From Haliea salexigens DSM 19537 (GTDB taxonomy: Bacteria > Pseudomonadota > Gammaproteobacteria > Pseudomonadales > Halieaceae): a stretch of DNA of 64,000 nt. Location: the NCBI RefSeq assembly GCF_000423125.1, contig NZ_AUHJ01000009.1:1-64000 (forward strand), in the 5' to 3' direction. The notes under the pieces were generated by a model. That model made no database searches and had not been told where the DNA came from. It worked only from the letters and a program-made list of their open reading frames with translations. A program made the position numbers and the translations under genes. Below are positions 52,463 to 61,942 of this stretch, piece after piece (within the stretch, counting starts at the first letter, position 1; each line of letters begins with the position of its first letter).

Positions 52463-53134
52463 ATGCTGACACTGCACGGTTTTTCCGCCAGCAATTACTA
52501 CAACATCGTCAAACACTGCCTGCTGTACAAGGGCGTGGAATTCACCGAGAACCTGGTTTACCCCGGGGCGCCAGAGCTGCTCGCCGTGAGCCCGGCCGGC
52601 AAGGTGCCCGCACTGACCACGGCAAACGGCACGGCGCTCTCTGAAAGCAGCGTGCTGGTGGAATACATCGAAGACGCCTATACACAGACGCCGCTGCTAC
52701 CCGCAGACCCGGAACAGCGTGCCCTTGTGCGTCAGGTAATGAAGGTGGCGGAGCTGTATCTCGAACTGGCGGGAAGACGGCTGCTGCCCGCCGTGCTGGC
52801 GAATGCTCCGGTGGCGGATGGCGTGAAGGAGGAGGTGCGCGCAACACTCGACAAGGGCGCCGCCAGCCTGACGCGCCTGGCCGCATTCTCGCCCTGGGTG
52901 TGTGGCGCCGACATGACCCTGGCGGACATCTATCTTCGTTATGCGTTGGCCATGCCCAAACTGGTCGGCCCCAGTCAGCTGCAGTGGGATGTACTGCAGG
53001 CGGTGCCCGGCCTTGCGGAATGGGATGCACGCATGGCGGAGGAAGCGGTGTCGAAGCAGGTAGACGCAGACCAGCAAGCCAATATGACCGAGTTCATGGA
53101 GTACGTCAGCGCGGCAATACAGCGCGGCAAGTAA
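52463..53134 (+). CDS. Glutathione S-transferase family protein
   Basis: A 223-residue GST. The N-terminal thioredoxin-like domain starts LTLHGFSASNYYNIVK (Ser/Asn region for glutathione activation) and has the cis-Pro segment AGKVPALTT and the glutathione-binding SESSVLVEYIE. The helical C-terminal domain has the conserved GADMTLADIYLRYAL. ATG 52463 has AAGGA within a suitable distance. It is divergent from aspartokinase and convergent with the acyl-CoA ligase gene. Its substrate is unknown. Confidence 0.87.
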   Translation: MLTLHGFSASNYYNIVKHCLLYKGVEFTENLVYPGAPELLAVSPAGKVPALTTANGTALSESSVLVEYIEDAYTQTPLLPADPEQRALVRQVMKVAELYLELAGRRLLPAVLANAPVADGVKEEVRATLDKGAASLTRLAAFSPWVCGADMTLADIYLRYALAMPKLVGPSQLQWDVLQAVPGLAEWDARMAEEAVSKQVDADQQANMTEFMEYVSAAIQRGK

Positions 53135-53140
53135 GAGGCC

Positions 53141-54667
53141 TCAGCTGCGCTCGCGGGCCTCGGCCCGCAGCGCTGGCTTGTCTACCTTGCCCGCCGCATT
53201 CAGCGGCAGGGCCTGCACGCGCCGCCAGCTCTTTGGCGTTTTGTAACCGGCCAGGTACGCGCGGCAGTGAGCTGCGAGCTCGTCATCGCTGGCCTCCCCG
53301 TCCAGCACCAGCACCGCAGCGACCTGCTCCCCCCACTGGGCGTCTGGCAAGCCGATGACCGCGCAGTCCTTCACCGCCGGGTGGCCACGCAACACTTCCT
53401 CCACCTCGCGCGACGCCACATTCTCGCCACCGCTGATAATCATGTCTTTCTTGCGGTCAACAATGCTCAGGTAACCTGCGCTATCGAAGCGGCCGACATC
53501 CCCGGTATGCAGCCACCCGTTCACCAGCACAGCGGCCGTTGCCTCAGGCTGCTGCCAATAGCCGCTCATGCACTGGGGCGCTTTCACCAGCACTTCACCG
53601 GCCACCCCGGGCGGGCAGGTCGCACCGGCTTCATCCACCACCTTCAGCTGTACCGTCGCCAGGGGCTTGCCCACGGTGCGCAGCAACGCCGGCTGCCCCG
53701 CCACAGCGCGCTGGTGATCCTCCACGGTGAGAAAGGCAGCACTGCCGGACAACTCAGTCATGCCGTAACTCTGGCAGAGACCCACGCCGGTATCGGCCAA
53801 CAACCGCCGCAGCAGGGTTTCCGGCATCGCGGAAGCGCCGTAGCCGATAGTGCGCACCGATGCCAAATCCGCCGGGCAAAACGCGGGGTCATCCAGCAGC
53901 ATGGCGATCATGGTGGGCGCCAGTGACAAGGTGGTCACGCGCTGTTCCCGGCAGGCGCGCAGGGTGGCCTCGGGGGAAAACGACCGCAACAGCACGACTG
54001 CAGCACCGTACTGGTGTTGCAACAACACATTGTGCGCCGCCACGTGAAACAGCGGGAACGGGTACAGGTAGGTGTCGCCCGGGAGCACCGGCCGCGCCAG
54101 TGCCGCAGACTCAAGCCCGGCCAGAAAGGAACGGTGGGTAAGCACCGCGCCCTTGGGCCTGCCGGTGGAACCCGAGGTGTACAGAATCCACACCGGATCA
54201 TCCGCCGCAGTCGCGGGCAGGGTCGCCTGCGGCCCCTCCAGCCACTGTGCATAGTCGCCCTGTAAATCCACCGCCGGTAGCGTCTGCGGAACCCCCGGCT
54301 CTGCACGCAGCGCCTGCAACAGTTCGGCATCGGCAAACAACAGGCTTACCCCCGACGCGCCAAGTTGATAACACCACTCCGGGGGTGCCAGCCGTGCGTT
54401 GAGGGGCACCAGGATGCGGCCGCTGGCCGCCGCCGCGTACATGAACTCGATGAATTCCGGGCCGTTGAAGGCGAGAACCCCAATGCGGTCGCCGGGGTTA
54501 CCAACGCTCGCCAGTCGTTGTGCAAGTCGCGCTACGCGCGCCTGCAAGTGCGCGTAGCTTGTCGCCCGTCCCTGCCACCAGAGTGCCGTCGCTGTTGGCT
54601 GGCGCTGCGCCTGCAGTGCCAGCAGCTCGTGCAGCCGCGTTGCCGAAGGCGCCGTTGTGCTACTCAT
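53141..54667 (-). CDS. AMP-forming acyl-CoA synthetase/ligase
   Basis: A 508-residue ANL-superfamily enzyme. Motifs: WILYTSGSTGRPKGAVLTH (P-loop-like A3 near residue 165), YGMTELSGSA, LHTGDVGRFDSAGYLSIVDRKKDMI and the C-terminal catalytic Lys in LNAAGKVDKPALR. It activates a carboxylic acid as acyl-AMP and passes it to CoA. The substrate is not clear; fatty or aromatic acids are likely in this context. Its start at ATG 54667 is 37 bases downstream of purT on the same strand. Confidence 0.9.
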   Translation of the reverse strand: MSSTTAPSATRLHELLALQAQRQPTATALWWQGRATSYAHLQARVARLAQRLASVGNPGDRIGVLAFNGPEFIEFMYAAAASGRILVPLNARLAPPEWCYQLGASGVSLLFADAELLQALRAEPGVPQTLPAVDLQGDYAQWLEGPQATLPATAADDPVWILYTSGSTGRPKGAVLTHRSFLAGLESAALARPVLPGDTYLYPFPLFHVAAHNVLLQHQYGAAVVLLRSFSPEATLRACREQRVTTLSLAPTMIAMLLDDPAFCPADLASVRTIGYGASAMPETLLRRLLADTGVGLCQSYGMTELSGSAAFLTVEDHQRAVAGQPALLRTVGKPLATVQLKVVDEAGATCPPGVAGEVLVKAPQCMSGYWQQPEATAAVLVNGWLHTGDVGRFDSAGYLSIVDRKKDMIISGGENVASREVEEVLRGHPAVKDCAVIGLPDAQWGEQVAAVLVLDGEASDDELAAHCRAYLAGYKTPKSWRRVQALPLNAAGKVDKPALRAEARERS

Positions 54668-54704
54668 GCACGGCCATTCACGTATCGTGGGTCACAAGGC
54701 AGCC

Positions 54705-55886
54705 TCACAGGCTGACCTCGATGGCGGCGGTAACCTGCAGCGCCTTCTCTACCGCTTCTTCGATGGTATTGCCGCGCGCCAACCCCACCCCGAGGCGCCG
54801 CTCACCGCGCACTTCCGGCTTGCCAAACAGGCGCAGGTCTGTGTCGGGCAGGCTGAGCGCCTGTGCCAGGTTGCCGTAGCGCATGTTGCTGGAGTCTCCC
54901 GCCACCAGCAGAACTGCAGAAGCAGCAGGGCCCCACTGGCGAATGACCGGCACCGGCAAACCGAGAATGGCGCGCGCATGCAGTGCAAACTCCGAGAGGT
55001 TCTGCGAGATCAGCGTCACCAGCCCGGTATCGTGCGGCCGCGGGGAGACTTCGCTGAATATCACCGCATCGCCCTTGATAAACAGCTCTACCCCGAATAT
55101 CCCATGGCCACCCAGCGCATCGGTGACGGCCGTTGCCACCCGCTGCGCGTCGGCCAGCGCGGCCGCACTCATGGCCTGGGGTTGCCAGGACTCGCGATAA
55201 TCACCCTTTTCCTGCCGATGCCCGATGGGCTCACAGAAGCTGGTACCGTCGCTGTGACGCACGGTGAGGAGGGTGATTTCGTCGTCGAAGTCAACGAACC
55301 CCTCGACGATGAGCTTGCCGGCGCCGCTGCGCCCGCCCGACTGGGCATAGTCCCAGGCCACCTGAATATCCGCAGGCGTGCGCAGCGTGCTCTGCCCCTT
55401 GCCAGAGGAAGACATGATGGGTTTTACCACACAGGGCAGCCCGACAGCCTCCACCGCCGCTTCGTACTCCGCGCGGGTTGCCGCGAAACAGTAGGGCGAG
55501 GTAGCCAGGCCGAGCTCTTCGGCTGCCAGGCGACGAATGCCCTCGCGGTTCATGGTGAGCTGTGCGGCCCGTGCCGAAGGCACCACATGCCAGCCCTCGG
55601 TCTCCATGGCCACCAGTTCGCCTGTGGCGATGGCTTCGATTTCCGGCACAATCAACTGTGGGCGCTCCTGTTCAATGAGCGCGCGCAGCGCAGCGCCATC
55701 CAGCATATTCACCACATGTGCGCGATGTGCCACCTGCATGGCGGGAGCATGGGCATAACGATCAACCGCAATCACTTCGCAACCCAGGCGCATCAGCTCA
55801 ATCGCCACTTCCTTGCCCAGTTCGCCGCTGCCCAGCAGCATGACGCGCGTGGCGCCGGGAGTCAGTGGTGTTCCGATGGTGGTCAT
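54705..55886 (-). CDS. purT: PurT, formate-dependent GAR transformylase
   Basis: A 393-residue ATP-grasp enzyme, the same length as E. coli PurT (392). It has [46 protein letters not shown]-type segment (IVPEIEAI), [25 protein letters not shown] and [10 protein letters not shown]. It makes formyl-GAR from GAR, formate and ATP in purine synthesis. ATG 55886 ([15 protein letters not shown]) is the family start; the open frame runs 39 bases further upstream. Confidence 0.96.
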   Translation of the reverse strand: MTTIGTPLTPGATRVMLLGSGELGKEVAIELMRLGCEVIAVDRYAHAPAMQVAHRAHVVNMLDGAALRALIEQERPQLIVPEIEAIATGELVAMETEGWHVVPSARAAQLTMNREGIRRLAAEELGLATSPYCFAATRAEYEAAVEAVGLPCVVKPIMSSSGKGQSTLRTPADIQVAWDYAQSGGRSGAGKLIVEGFVDFDDEITLLTVRHSDGTSFCEPIGHRQEKGDYRESWQPQAMSAAALADAQRVATAVTDALGGHGIFGVELFIKGDAVIFSEVSPRPHDTGLVTLISQNLSEFALHARAILGLPVPVIRQWGPAASAVLLVAGDSSNMRYGNLAQALSLPDTDLRLFGKPEVRGERRLGVGLARGNTIEEAVEKALQVTAAIEVSL

Positions 55887-55931
55887 TACTTGGGCTTCCC
55901 GCTGTGAAAAATACCAGTTTATCATCCGTGC

Positions 55932-57023
55932 TCAGAACTGCAGCGGATATTGCGCGGGGGCGGGTTCGGCAATGTCCTGGGTTGCCTGTGCCGTGGGCGT
56001 CTCGAAACCGGACAGGCTGAGGCCCAGCAAGCGCACGCCGAGTGGCACCGGCAACAGGCCTGCAAGAATTGCGCGTGCCAGCTCCCCGAACTGCTCGCGG
56101 CCAACAATCGGCGCCGGCAGGGATTGCGCCCGGGTAACCTGGCGGAAGTCGGCATATTTCATTTTCAGGGTAAGTGTGCGTCCCTGCGCGCCCTGCTGCG
56201 CAATACGCTGCCAGACAATGTCGATAATGTCCTCCAGGGCGGCGTACAGTTCTATGCTTGATGTCATGTCCTGTGCATAAGTGCGCTCTCCTCCCACCGA
56301 CTTGCGCACCCGGTCCGGCCGCACGGGACGGTCATCCTCACCGCGGCTCGCGCGAAAGAGATACATGGCCGACTTGCCAAAATGCTGTTGTAAGAAACCC
56401 AGGCTCTGGGCCCGTAAATCAGCGCCGGTGTGAATGCCCAAATCTGCCATGCGCTCTGCTGTGCGCGGCCCCACGCCATAGAATCGCCGCGTCGGCAGCG
56501 CGGCAACAAAGGCGGCTCCTTCCGCGGGCAGGACGACAAATTGGCCGTCGGGCTTATTCTGGTCTGAAGCCACCTTGGCCAGAAACTTGTTGTAGCTGAT
56601 GCCCGCGGAAGCCGTTAACGCCGTCTCCGCGAGAATATCCCGACGGATGCAGCTGGCCACACGGATGGCGCTGCCTATCCCCTGACGATCCTCGGTCACG
56701 TCGAGGTAGGCCTCATCCAGCGACAGGGGCTCAACCAGGCTGCTGTAACGGTCGAAAATGGCGCGAATCTGTCGCGACACTGACTTATAAACGTCGAAAC
56801 GCGGTTTCACGAAGGTCAGCTGAGGGCAGCGCCGCTTGGCGGTGACCGAGGGCATCGCGGAGCGCACACCGAACTGACGCGCCTCGTAGCTGGCCGCTGC
56901 CACCACGCCACGCTCGGCTGAGCCGCCCACGGCAATGGGCCGGCCACGCAACGCAGGGTTATCGCGCTGCTCTACGCTGGCGAAAAAGGCATCCATATCG
57001 ATGTGAACAATCTTGCGCAGCAC
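55932..57023 (-). CDS. dinB: DNA polymerase IV
   Basis: A Y-family translesion polymerase of about 363 residues. IVHIDMDAFFASVEQRDNP carries the first catalytic Asp; VEPLSLDEAYLDVT carries the second acidic pair. GISYNKFLAKVASDQNKP and VGPRTAERMADLGI (HhH) follow. The little-finger domain has SVGGERTYAQD. The C-terminal QYPLQF is a plausible beta-clamp-binding motif. GTG 57023 matches the family N-terminus; longer starts add unrelated residues. It is probably part of the DNA-damage response, but I see no clear LexA box. Confidence 0.94.
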   Translation of the reverse strand: MLRKIVHIDMDAFFASVEQRDNPALRGRPIAVGGSAERGVVAAASYEARQFGVRSAMPSVTAKRRCPQLTFVKPRFDVYKSVSRQIRAIFDRYSSLVEPLSLDEAYLDVTEDRQGIGSAIRVASCIRRDILAETALTASAGISYNKFLAKVASDQNKPDGQFVVLPAEGAAFVAALPTRRFYGVGPRTAERMADLGIHTGADLRAQSLGFLQQHFGKSAMYLFRASRGEDDRPVRPDRVRKSVGGERTYAQDMTSSIELYAALEDIIDIVWQRIAQQGAQGRTLTLKMKYADFRQVTRAQSLPAPIVGREQFGELARAILAGLLPVPLGVRLLGLSLSGFETPTAQATQDIAEPAPAQYPLQF

Positions 57024-57136
57024 CTTTCGGGCTCCCCAACTCCAGCAGCAAAGGTGCAAGCGGCGGTAAGAGGCAACAAACGAGGTCTGCTACACTCACT
57101 CCACAGGCCTCCTGACCCAGGCAGTGTGATTATCCC

Positions 57137-57421
57137 ATGGAAACGCCACAGCAACGCAAAATTCGCGAAGCCCTGAACCGCCCATCGCCGAGCGACAGCA
57201 GCTCGATGGACAACAGTGAGCCGGAAGCCAGCACGTCCCTGCAGGCGCACGCCCTTGAACACACCGACCCGGACTACGTGCCCAAAACGCTGACACCCCA
57301 CGAGTGGGAAGCGTGGTATGCGGAGCACGGGGTGCCCGCTTCACACCGGCAAACGTCGACAGGTGCACCGGCAGCACAATCGCTCTGGTCGCGGCTAAAA
57401 AAATTGCTCCGCCGCAGCTGA
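57137..57421 (+). CDS. Small conserved-looking protein, unknown function
   Basis: A 94-residue acidic-then-basic protein. The central segment LTPHEWEAWYAEHGVPASH looks like a conserved motif; the tail SLWSRLKKLLRRS is a basic amphipathic helix that could touch membrane or nucleic acid. The N-terminal 40 residues are low complexity (Ser/Glu/Pro). Base composition by codon position fits a gene. It is divergent from dinB and lies 96 bases before the amidase gene. I do not recognise a named family. Confidence 0.6.
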   Translation: METPQQRKIREALNRPSPSDSSSMDNSEPEASTSLQAHALEHTDPDYVPKTLTPHEWEAWYAEHGVPASHRQTSTGAPAAQSLWSRLKKLLRRS

Positions 57422-57517
57422 GGGTCGGCTACCGCGCACCTGGGCCAAAAAGCTGAACCGGGAAAGCCCGCCCGCTGCGGTATAGTGCCTCGATTGCCAA
57501 CGCCGAGGACACCACCC

Positions 57518-59032
57518 ATGGAAGATTTCTCCCGTCGCACGTTGATCAAACAGGGCCTGCTGGCAGCCACTACCGTCGCGCTGGCTCCAACCTTGCGCGC
57601 GAGCAGCGCCACCACCCTGCCGCTGGAGGAATACCGCCAGTGGGATGCCCTGGACATCGCCGAGCGCGTGCGTGCGGGGGATGTGTCAGCGTCAGAAGTG
57701 CTGGAGACCGCCATTGCGCGGGCCCGGGCAGTGAACCCGACACTGAACTGCATCGTCGAGACACTCTACGACCGGGCGCGCGCAGCCGTTGCAAAACCCC
57801 TGCCTGCGGGCCCCTTCCACGGCGTGCCGTTCCTGCTGAAGGACCTGGGCATGATGCTGGAGGGCACCGTGACCACCCACGGCTCGCGCTTCTATCGCGA
57901 CAACGTGGCCGACTACACCAGCACGGTGGTCAGCCGCTATCAGGCCGCCGGGCTGGTGATCATGGGCAAAACCCACAGCCCCGAGTTCGGTGGCACCGGC
58001 AGCAGCGAATCCACCCTCTTCGGTGACACGCGCAACCCCTGGAACCTGGAGCACTCGGCCGGGGGATCCTCAGGTGGCTCGGCCGCAGCGGTAGCCGCCG
58101 GTATTCTGCCCATCGCCAATGCCACCGACGGCGGCGGCTCTATTCGCATTCCCGCCTCTGCCTGCGGCCTGTTCGGCATGAAACCCAGCCGCGGGCGGGT
58201 ACCCCACGGGCCGCGTACCCTGTCGTCGCTGATGTCGGTCACGCATGCCGTCTCGCGCAGCGTGCGCGATAGCGCGGCGCTGCTGGACGCCACCAGCGGC
58301 CCAGAGCCTGGCCAGACAGTCATTGCGCCACCACCCGAGGGCAGCTTTCTCGAGGCATCGATGCGCGCGCCGCGAACGCTGCGTGTTGGCCTCGTCACAA
58401 CACCGCTGACACATACCCCGGTCGCGGAGGAGTGCCTGACGGCGGCGCGCAACGCCGCCACACTCTGTACGCAACTGGGGCATAACGTGGAGGAGATTCA
58501 GCTCCCCGTCGATCCCAGGCAGTTTTTTGCCGCCTTCGGCCCGGTCATGGCAGCGAGTACTGTTGAACGCATCCACGCACGGGAACGGGCGCTGGGCCGT
58601 AAGGTAACCGAAGATGACCTCGAGCCGCTGATCTGGGAACGCTACCTTGCCGACCGCGACAACAGCGCGGAGCAGCTCTTTTCCGCCATGCAGGTGCTGG
58701 AGCAGATCACGCGCGACATGGCGCTGCTGCAGCAAACCTACGACGTTCTGCTTTCCCCTACCTTGACCACGCCTCCGGTAAAACTGGGCAAACTCAGCCT
58801 GGATCAGGACAAGGCCAGCTACGAGCAGGAGGCCATCAGCGTGTCGGCATTCACCAGCCTGTTCAACGCCACCGGGCAGCCCGCCATGTCTGTGCCGCTG
58901 CACTGGAGCGCGGAAGGTCTGCCGGTAGGCGTGATGTTTGCCGGGCGCTACGGCGAGGAGGCGCTGTTGTTCCAACTGGCCGCACAACTGGAAAAAGCGG
59001 CGCCCTGGTTCAACCGATTGCCAACAGTGTGA
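57518..59032 (+). CDS. Tat-exported amidase (amidase-signature family)
   Basis: A 504-residue amidase-signature enzyme. A Tat signal SRRTLIKQGLLAATTVALAP starts at about residue 5. The Ser-cisSer-Lys triad is visible: Lys in FLLKDLG, cis-Ser in GGSSGGSAAAVAAG and nucleophile Ser in TDGGGSIRIPAS. It should hydrolyse amides in the periplasm. I chose ATG 57518, eight bases after GAGGA, over the upstream ATG at 57485, because it places the twin arginines near the N-terminus. The substrate is unknown. Confidence 0.9.
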   Translation: MEDFSRRTLIKQGLLAATTVALAPTLRASSATTLPLEEYRQWDALDIAERVRAGDVSASEVLETAIARARAVNPTLNCIVETLYDRARAAVAKPLPAGPFHGVPFLLKDLGMMLEGTVTTHGSRFYRDNVADYTSTVVSRYQAAGLVIMGKTHSPEFGGTGSSESTLFGDTRNPWNLEHSAGGSSGGSAAAVAAGILPIANATDGGGSIRIPASACGLFGMKPSRGRVPHGPRTLSSLMSVTHAVSRSVRDSAALLDATSGPEPGQTVIAPPPEGSFLEASMRAPRTLRVGLVTTPLTHTPVAEECLTAARNAATLCTQLGHNVEEIQLPVDPRQFFAAFGPVMAASTVERIHARERALGRKVTEDDLEPLIWERYLADRDNSAEQLFSAMQVLEQITRDMALLQQTYDVLLSPTLTTPPVKLGKLSLDQDKASYEQEAISVSAFTSLFNATGQPAMSVPLHWSAEGLPVGVMFAGRYGEEALLFQLAAQLEKAAPWFNRLPTV

Positions 59033-59111
59033 ACCCCGTCACCCAAGCTGTGTGGCACGCAACAACTGGTCTGCGGTAACCTCACCACTGATTCCAGCCA
59101 AGCACCACACC

Positions 59112-60887
59112 ATGAGCAAACCGGTCCCCATCGAGCTACGCATCCCACCGCAGGACGGCGCTCCATTCACGCGTTTCGCCGCCACCCTCGCGGGCGCAGC
59201 CGGGTGGTGCGACGCGCTGCCGATGGCAGATCCGCCCGGGGTGGCGCAGCGGCTGCGCGACACGTTGCTGGAGCTGAATCGCGCGCCACTGGACCCGGAA
59301 CTTCGCTATGAATTGCTGGAAACCCTGCGGCCCAGCCTGACCCAGACCCTGACACTGCTCGACCGCGTGTTGATCAACCAGCCGCTGGCCATGCCGCCAC
59401 GTATGCAGGCATTGGCTGCGGTTTCCGACCAGATCGGCGGGTTGGCGTGCACCGCCTATTCCATCTGCGTGATGCACGCGGCCCGCGAGCCCGCGCGAAT
59501 CACCCGCAGGGCACCCGCCAGGCTGGTGTGCGAGGCGCTGGAACGCAGCCTGCACTATGCAGCACACAAGGTTCTCCTTGCACTCAACTTGCAGCTGCCC
59601 ATCGAATCGCGTACCTGGTCAACGCTGCATCAACTCTACCTGCTGGGCGAGCGCTATCGCCTGACAGACCTCGCCGTGCCCGCGGCCACCGGTGGTGAGA
59701 GCACCCTGAGGAACACCTGGCTATTGCCGCAGCTGCTGGCCTGCTGCCATACCGGCCAACTGCTGCGTAGCGACATCAACGTGCTTCACGCTGCGCTGCG
59801 GCATTCGGCACCGCGCTGCACCGTGCAGCTGGCCAGTGAACCCGGGCTGTTTGCCGTCGACCTGGGAGGCGCCAGCCCGCCGGTCTACCGCGCCAGCATG
59901 GCTACTTTGGGCAAGCAGGTGCGGGTGCTGGACACCACGGAAATGCTGAAACCGCTGACACAGGCCAGCGCAATGGCGCGCAAAGCGAACCGCAGCGGCG
60001 TGTTACTGGGCGACACCCGAATTCCCCTGCCGGTGCTGGAACATTTGCTGGATTGCCTCGGCAGCGAGCGCGAGCGCGGGAGCCGCAGGGTGATTGTGCG
60101 GGAACCGCTACAGGCCGTCTTGGGCTTCAGCGCCACGCACTTTCACCTGGCCGGCGAGCGCACCCTTGACGAGCTGGTACAGAAGCCCGGGGCCCGGAAG
60201 GCCAAACCCAGCACCGAGAACCCTTTTCTGGTAGAACGCAAAAGTGACGACCCCTGGTCCGCCGCACCCGATACCGACCGCAACCACTCTTCGCTGAACC
60301 GGGACGGCAGTATCAATGTGCTGGCTCGCGCACGCACCGAAAAAACAACCGCGCCCGAACTGCCTGCCGGATTCAGCGTTCTGCAGGTCACCACCGTGGA
60401 TGCCAGCCCAGGGGGCTATTGCCTGGACTGGGGCGCCACCGCGCCCGCAGCGGTACGCAACGGGGAACTGGTCTGTTTACGCAGGGATCAGAAAGACCCC
60501 TGGCTATTGGGTGTCGTACGCTGGACACATCGGCAGCACACCCGTGGCACGACCACCGGTATTGAAATCCTGGCTTCGCGGGCTGAGTCCTGGGCCTGCC
60601 AAACCCTGCGCGACGGGGCCAGCCAGGCCTCCTCGTTGCGGATCATTATCCTGCCACCAAACCGGCTTTCACAGGGGCGGGAGACTATCATCACGCCGCG
60701 CAGCGGCTTCGCCCCCGGCAACCACCTGCTGCTGCAGCGCGGGCAGGAGCAGCGCACCATTACCCTGGGCAAGCAGATGGCGATCAGTGCCGGGATGAAT
60801 CAGTTTGAAGTGCGAGAGGGGTTGTTGGCGGTGGAGGATACCGCCACTGCAGTGAAACAGCTGAATGATATCGACTACGCGCCCTAG
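59112..60887 (+). CDS. Large protein with C-terminal PilZ-like domain
   Basis: A 591-residue cytoplasmic protein. Residues about 1-400 are helical with no known catalytic motif (for example LLETLRPSLTQTLTLLDRVL). After a low-complexity linker, residues about 460-585 form a beta-rich domain (VTTVDASPGGYCLDWG, then GELVCLRRDQKDPWLLGVVRW) that looks like a divergent PilZ fold. It resembles a widespread but uncharacterised proteobacterial family, in some databases misnamed a chaperone. With two GGDEF-EAL proteins in the window, c-di-GMP binding is a reasonable guess, but a canonical RxxxR/DxSxxG pair is not complete. Its end overlaps the nucleotidyltransferase gene by four bases, tail to tail. 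Confidence 0.7.
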   Translation: MSKPVPIELRIPPQDGAPFTRFAATLAGAAGWCDALPMADPPGVAQRLRDTLLELNRAPLDPELRYELLETLRPSLTQTLTLLDRVLINQPLAMPPRMQALAAVSDQIGGLACTAYSICVMHAAREPARITRRAPARLVCEALERSLHYAAHKVLLALNLQLPIESRTWSTLHQLYLLGERYRLTDLAVPAATGGESTLRNTWLLPQLLACCHTGQLLRSDINVLHAALRHSAPRCTVQLASEPGLFAVDLGGASPPVYRASMATLGKQVRVLDTTEMLKPLTQASAMARKANRSGVLLGDTRIPLPVLEHLLDCLGSERERGSRRVIVREPLQAVLGFSATHFHLAGERTLDELVQKPGARKAKPSTENPFLVERKSDDPWSAAPDTDRNHSSLNRDGSINVLARARTEKTTAPELPAGFSVLQVTTVDASPGGYCLDWGATAPAAVRNGELVCLRRDQKDPWLLGVVRWTHRQHTRGTTTGIEILASRAESWACQTLRDGASQASSLRIIILPPNRLSQGRETIITPRSGFAPGNHLLLQRGQEQRTITLGKQMAISAGMNQFEVREGLLAVEDTATAVKQLNDIDYAP

Positions 60888-61942
60888 CTAGCCATCAATC
60901 CGCTCTTCTGAACCAGGTGGCGCAGTAGCAACCCCGGCGGCATGCGGATCCAGTGAGAACGTAGATACAATAACTGTTCTGCGGCTGTCACACGCCATGG
61001 CTGATCCACCTGAGGCACCAGGTGCCAGCGCATCAATGTGCTCATCAAGCGATCGACGGGGTATGCAGGCCGCGCCGCAAGCACCGTGTGCCAGACAGTA
61101 TCCGGCGGCTCAAGGCCAAAGAGATCCCCGGCGAGGGACAAACAGTAGTAAAGCGGCCGCAACAGACCCAGCGCCCTGCCATGCGCCAACAGGTCGGGCC
61201 AGAAATTCGCATCTCGCTCTGCGCCATGCAGGCAGGCCACATGAATATCGTAAAGATCGCGTATTCCACCGCGTAGTTCATCACTCATCATCAAGTGCAG
61301 CGCACTGTGCAACACCCTGTCTGTCGGAGCCAATACATAAAAAGGCGTGCCCGCAACGCGCTCCGAGCGCTCTATGACCGGCGCAACATCCAGCGCGCTG
61401 CGGCTGGTGACCTGAATCAGATTGTGATGGACATCGAGCTCCAGCGAGCAGTCGGAGTGCCGCAGGGGGGGCAGCTCATGACTCCACTGGCGGTAATACT
61501 GATTATCGTACGCCGTCAGGTTGGGGTCGAACTCCCAGCCTACATCACGCAAGCGCTGCTCGAAGTCCGGCAGCGCATGCCGGGGCACCAGCACATCAAT
61601 ATCGCTCAAGCCACGACCCGCAGCGAACGGCAGTTCCGCCATCAGATACGCCGCGCCCTTCAGGAGTATGACCGGATACTCGACCTGGGCCGCGAGCTTA
61701 CCCAGGCCGCGGAGTTCGCTGCGTACCAGCACATGCATATGTGCTACGTAGCGCGCATGCCCCGACAGCATATCGCGCACCGCAACCGGCAGGTCCAGGT
61801 CTGGTACCTCATGCGCGAGCAGATGATGGAGGCGCGCCAGCATCCGCGAGCGCCGCCCCTCGCCGAGCAGCGCCTCCCATTGCGACGGACTCAACTCGCG
61901 AGCACAGTCCGGATTGCGCAACACCGCGATCAGTGTATTCAT
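60884..61942 (-). CDS. Nucleotidyltransferase-fold protein (NTP_transf_5 type)
   Basis: A 352-residue protein with the polymerase-beta-like fold. The motif ILLKGAAYLMAELP is followed by GRGLSDIDVLVP, where the Asp-x-Asp pair would bind metal. ELDVHHNLI supplies the third acidic residue. This is the PF14907-like family often found in peptide-modification and exopolysaccharide clusters. ATG 61942 overlaps the kinase stop (ATGA), so translation is coupled. It is the last gene of a four-gene unit. Its substrate is unknown; transfer of a nucleotide to a protein or small molecule is the family-based expectation. Confidence 0.82.
   Translation of the reverse strand: MNTLIAVLRNPDCARELSPSQWEALLGEGRRSRMLARLHHLLAHEVPDLDLPVAVRDMLSGHARYVAHMHVLVRSELRGLGKLAAQVEYPVILLKGAAYLMAELPFAAGRGLSDIDVLVPRHALPDFEQRLRDVGWEFDPNLTAYDNQYYRQWSHELPPLRHSDCSLELDVHHNLIQVTSRSALDVAPVIERSERVAGTPFYVLAPTDRVLHSALHLMMSDELRGGIRDLYDIHVACLHGAERDANFWPDLLAHGRALGLLRPLYYCLSLAGDLFGLEPPDTVWHTVLAARPAYPVDRLMSTLMRWHLVPQVDQPWRVTAAEQLLYLRSHWIRMPPGLLLRHLVQKSGLMAS

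Noticed and set aside
54657-55907. 416-codon plus-strand frame, and the similar 456-codon frame at 44112-45482
   Set aside because: Both are antisense to well supported genes (purT; DUF3604 and P450) and are rich in His, Arg and Gln as mirror frames usually are.
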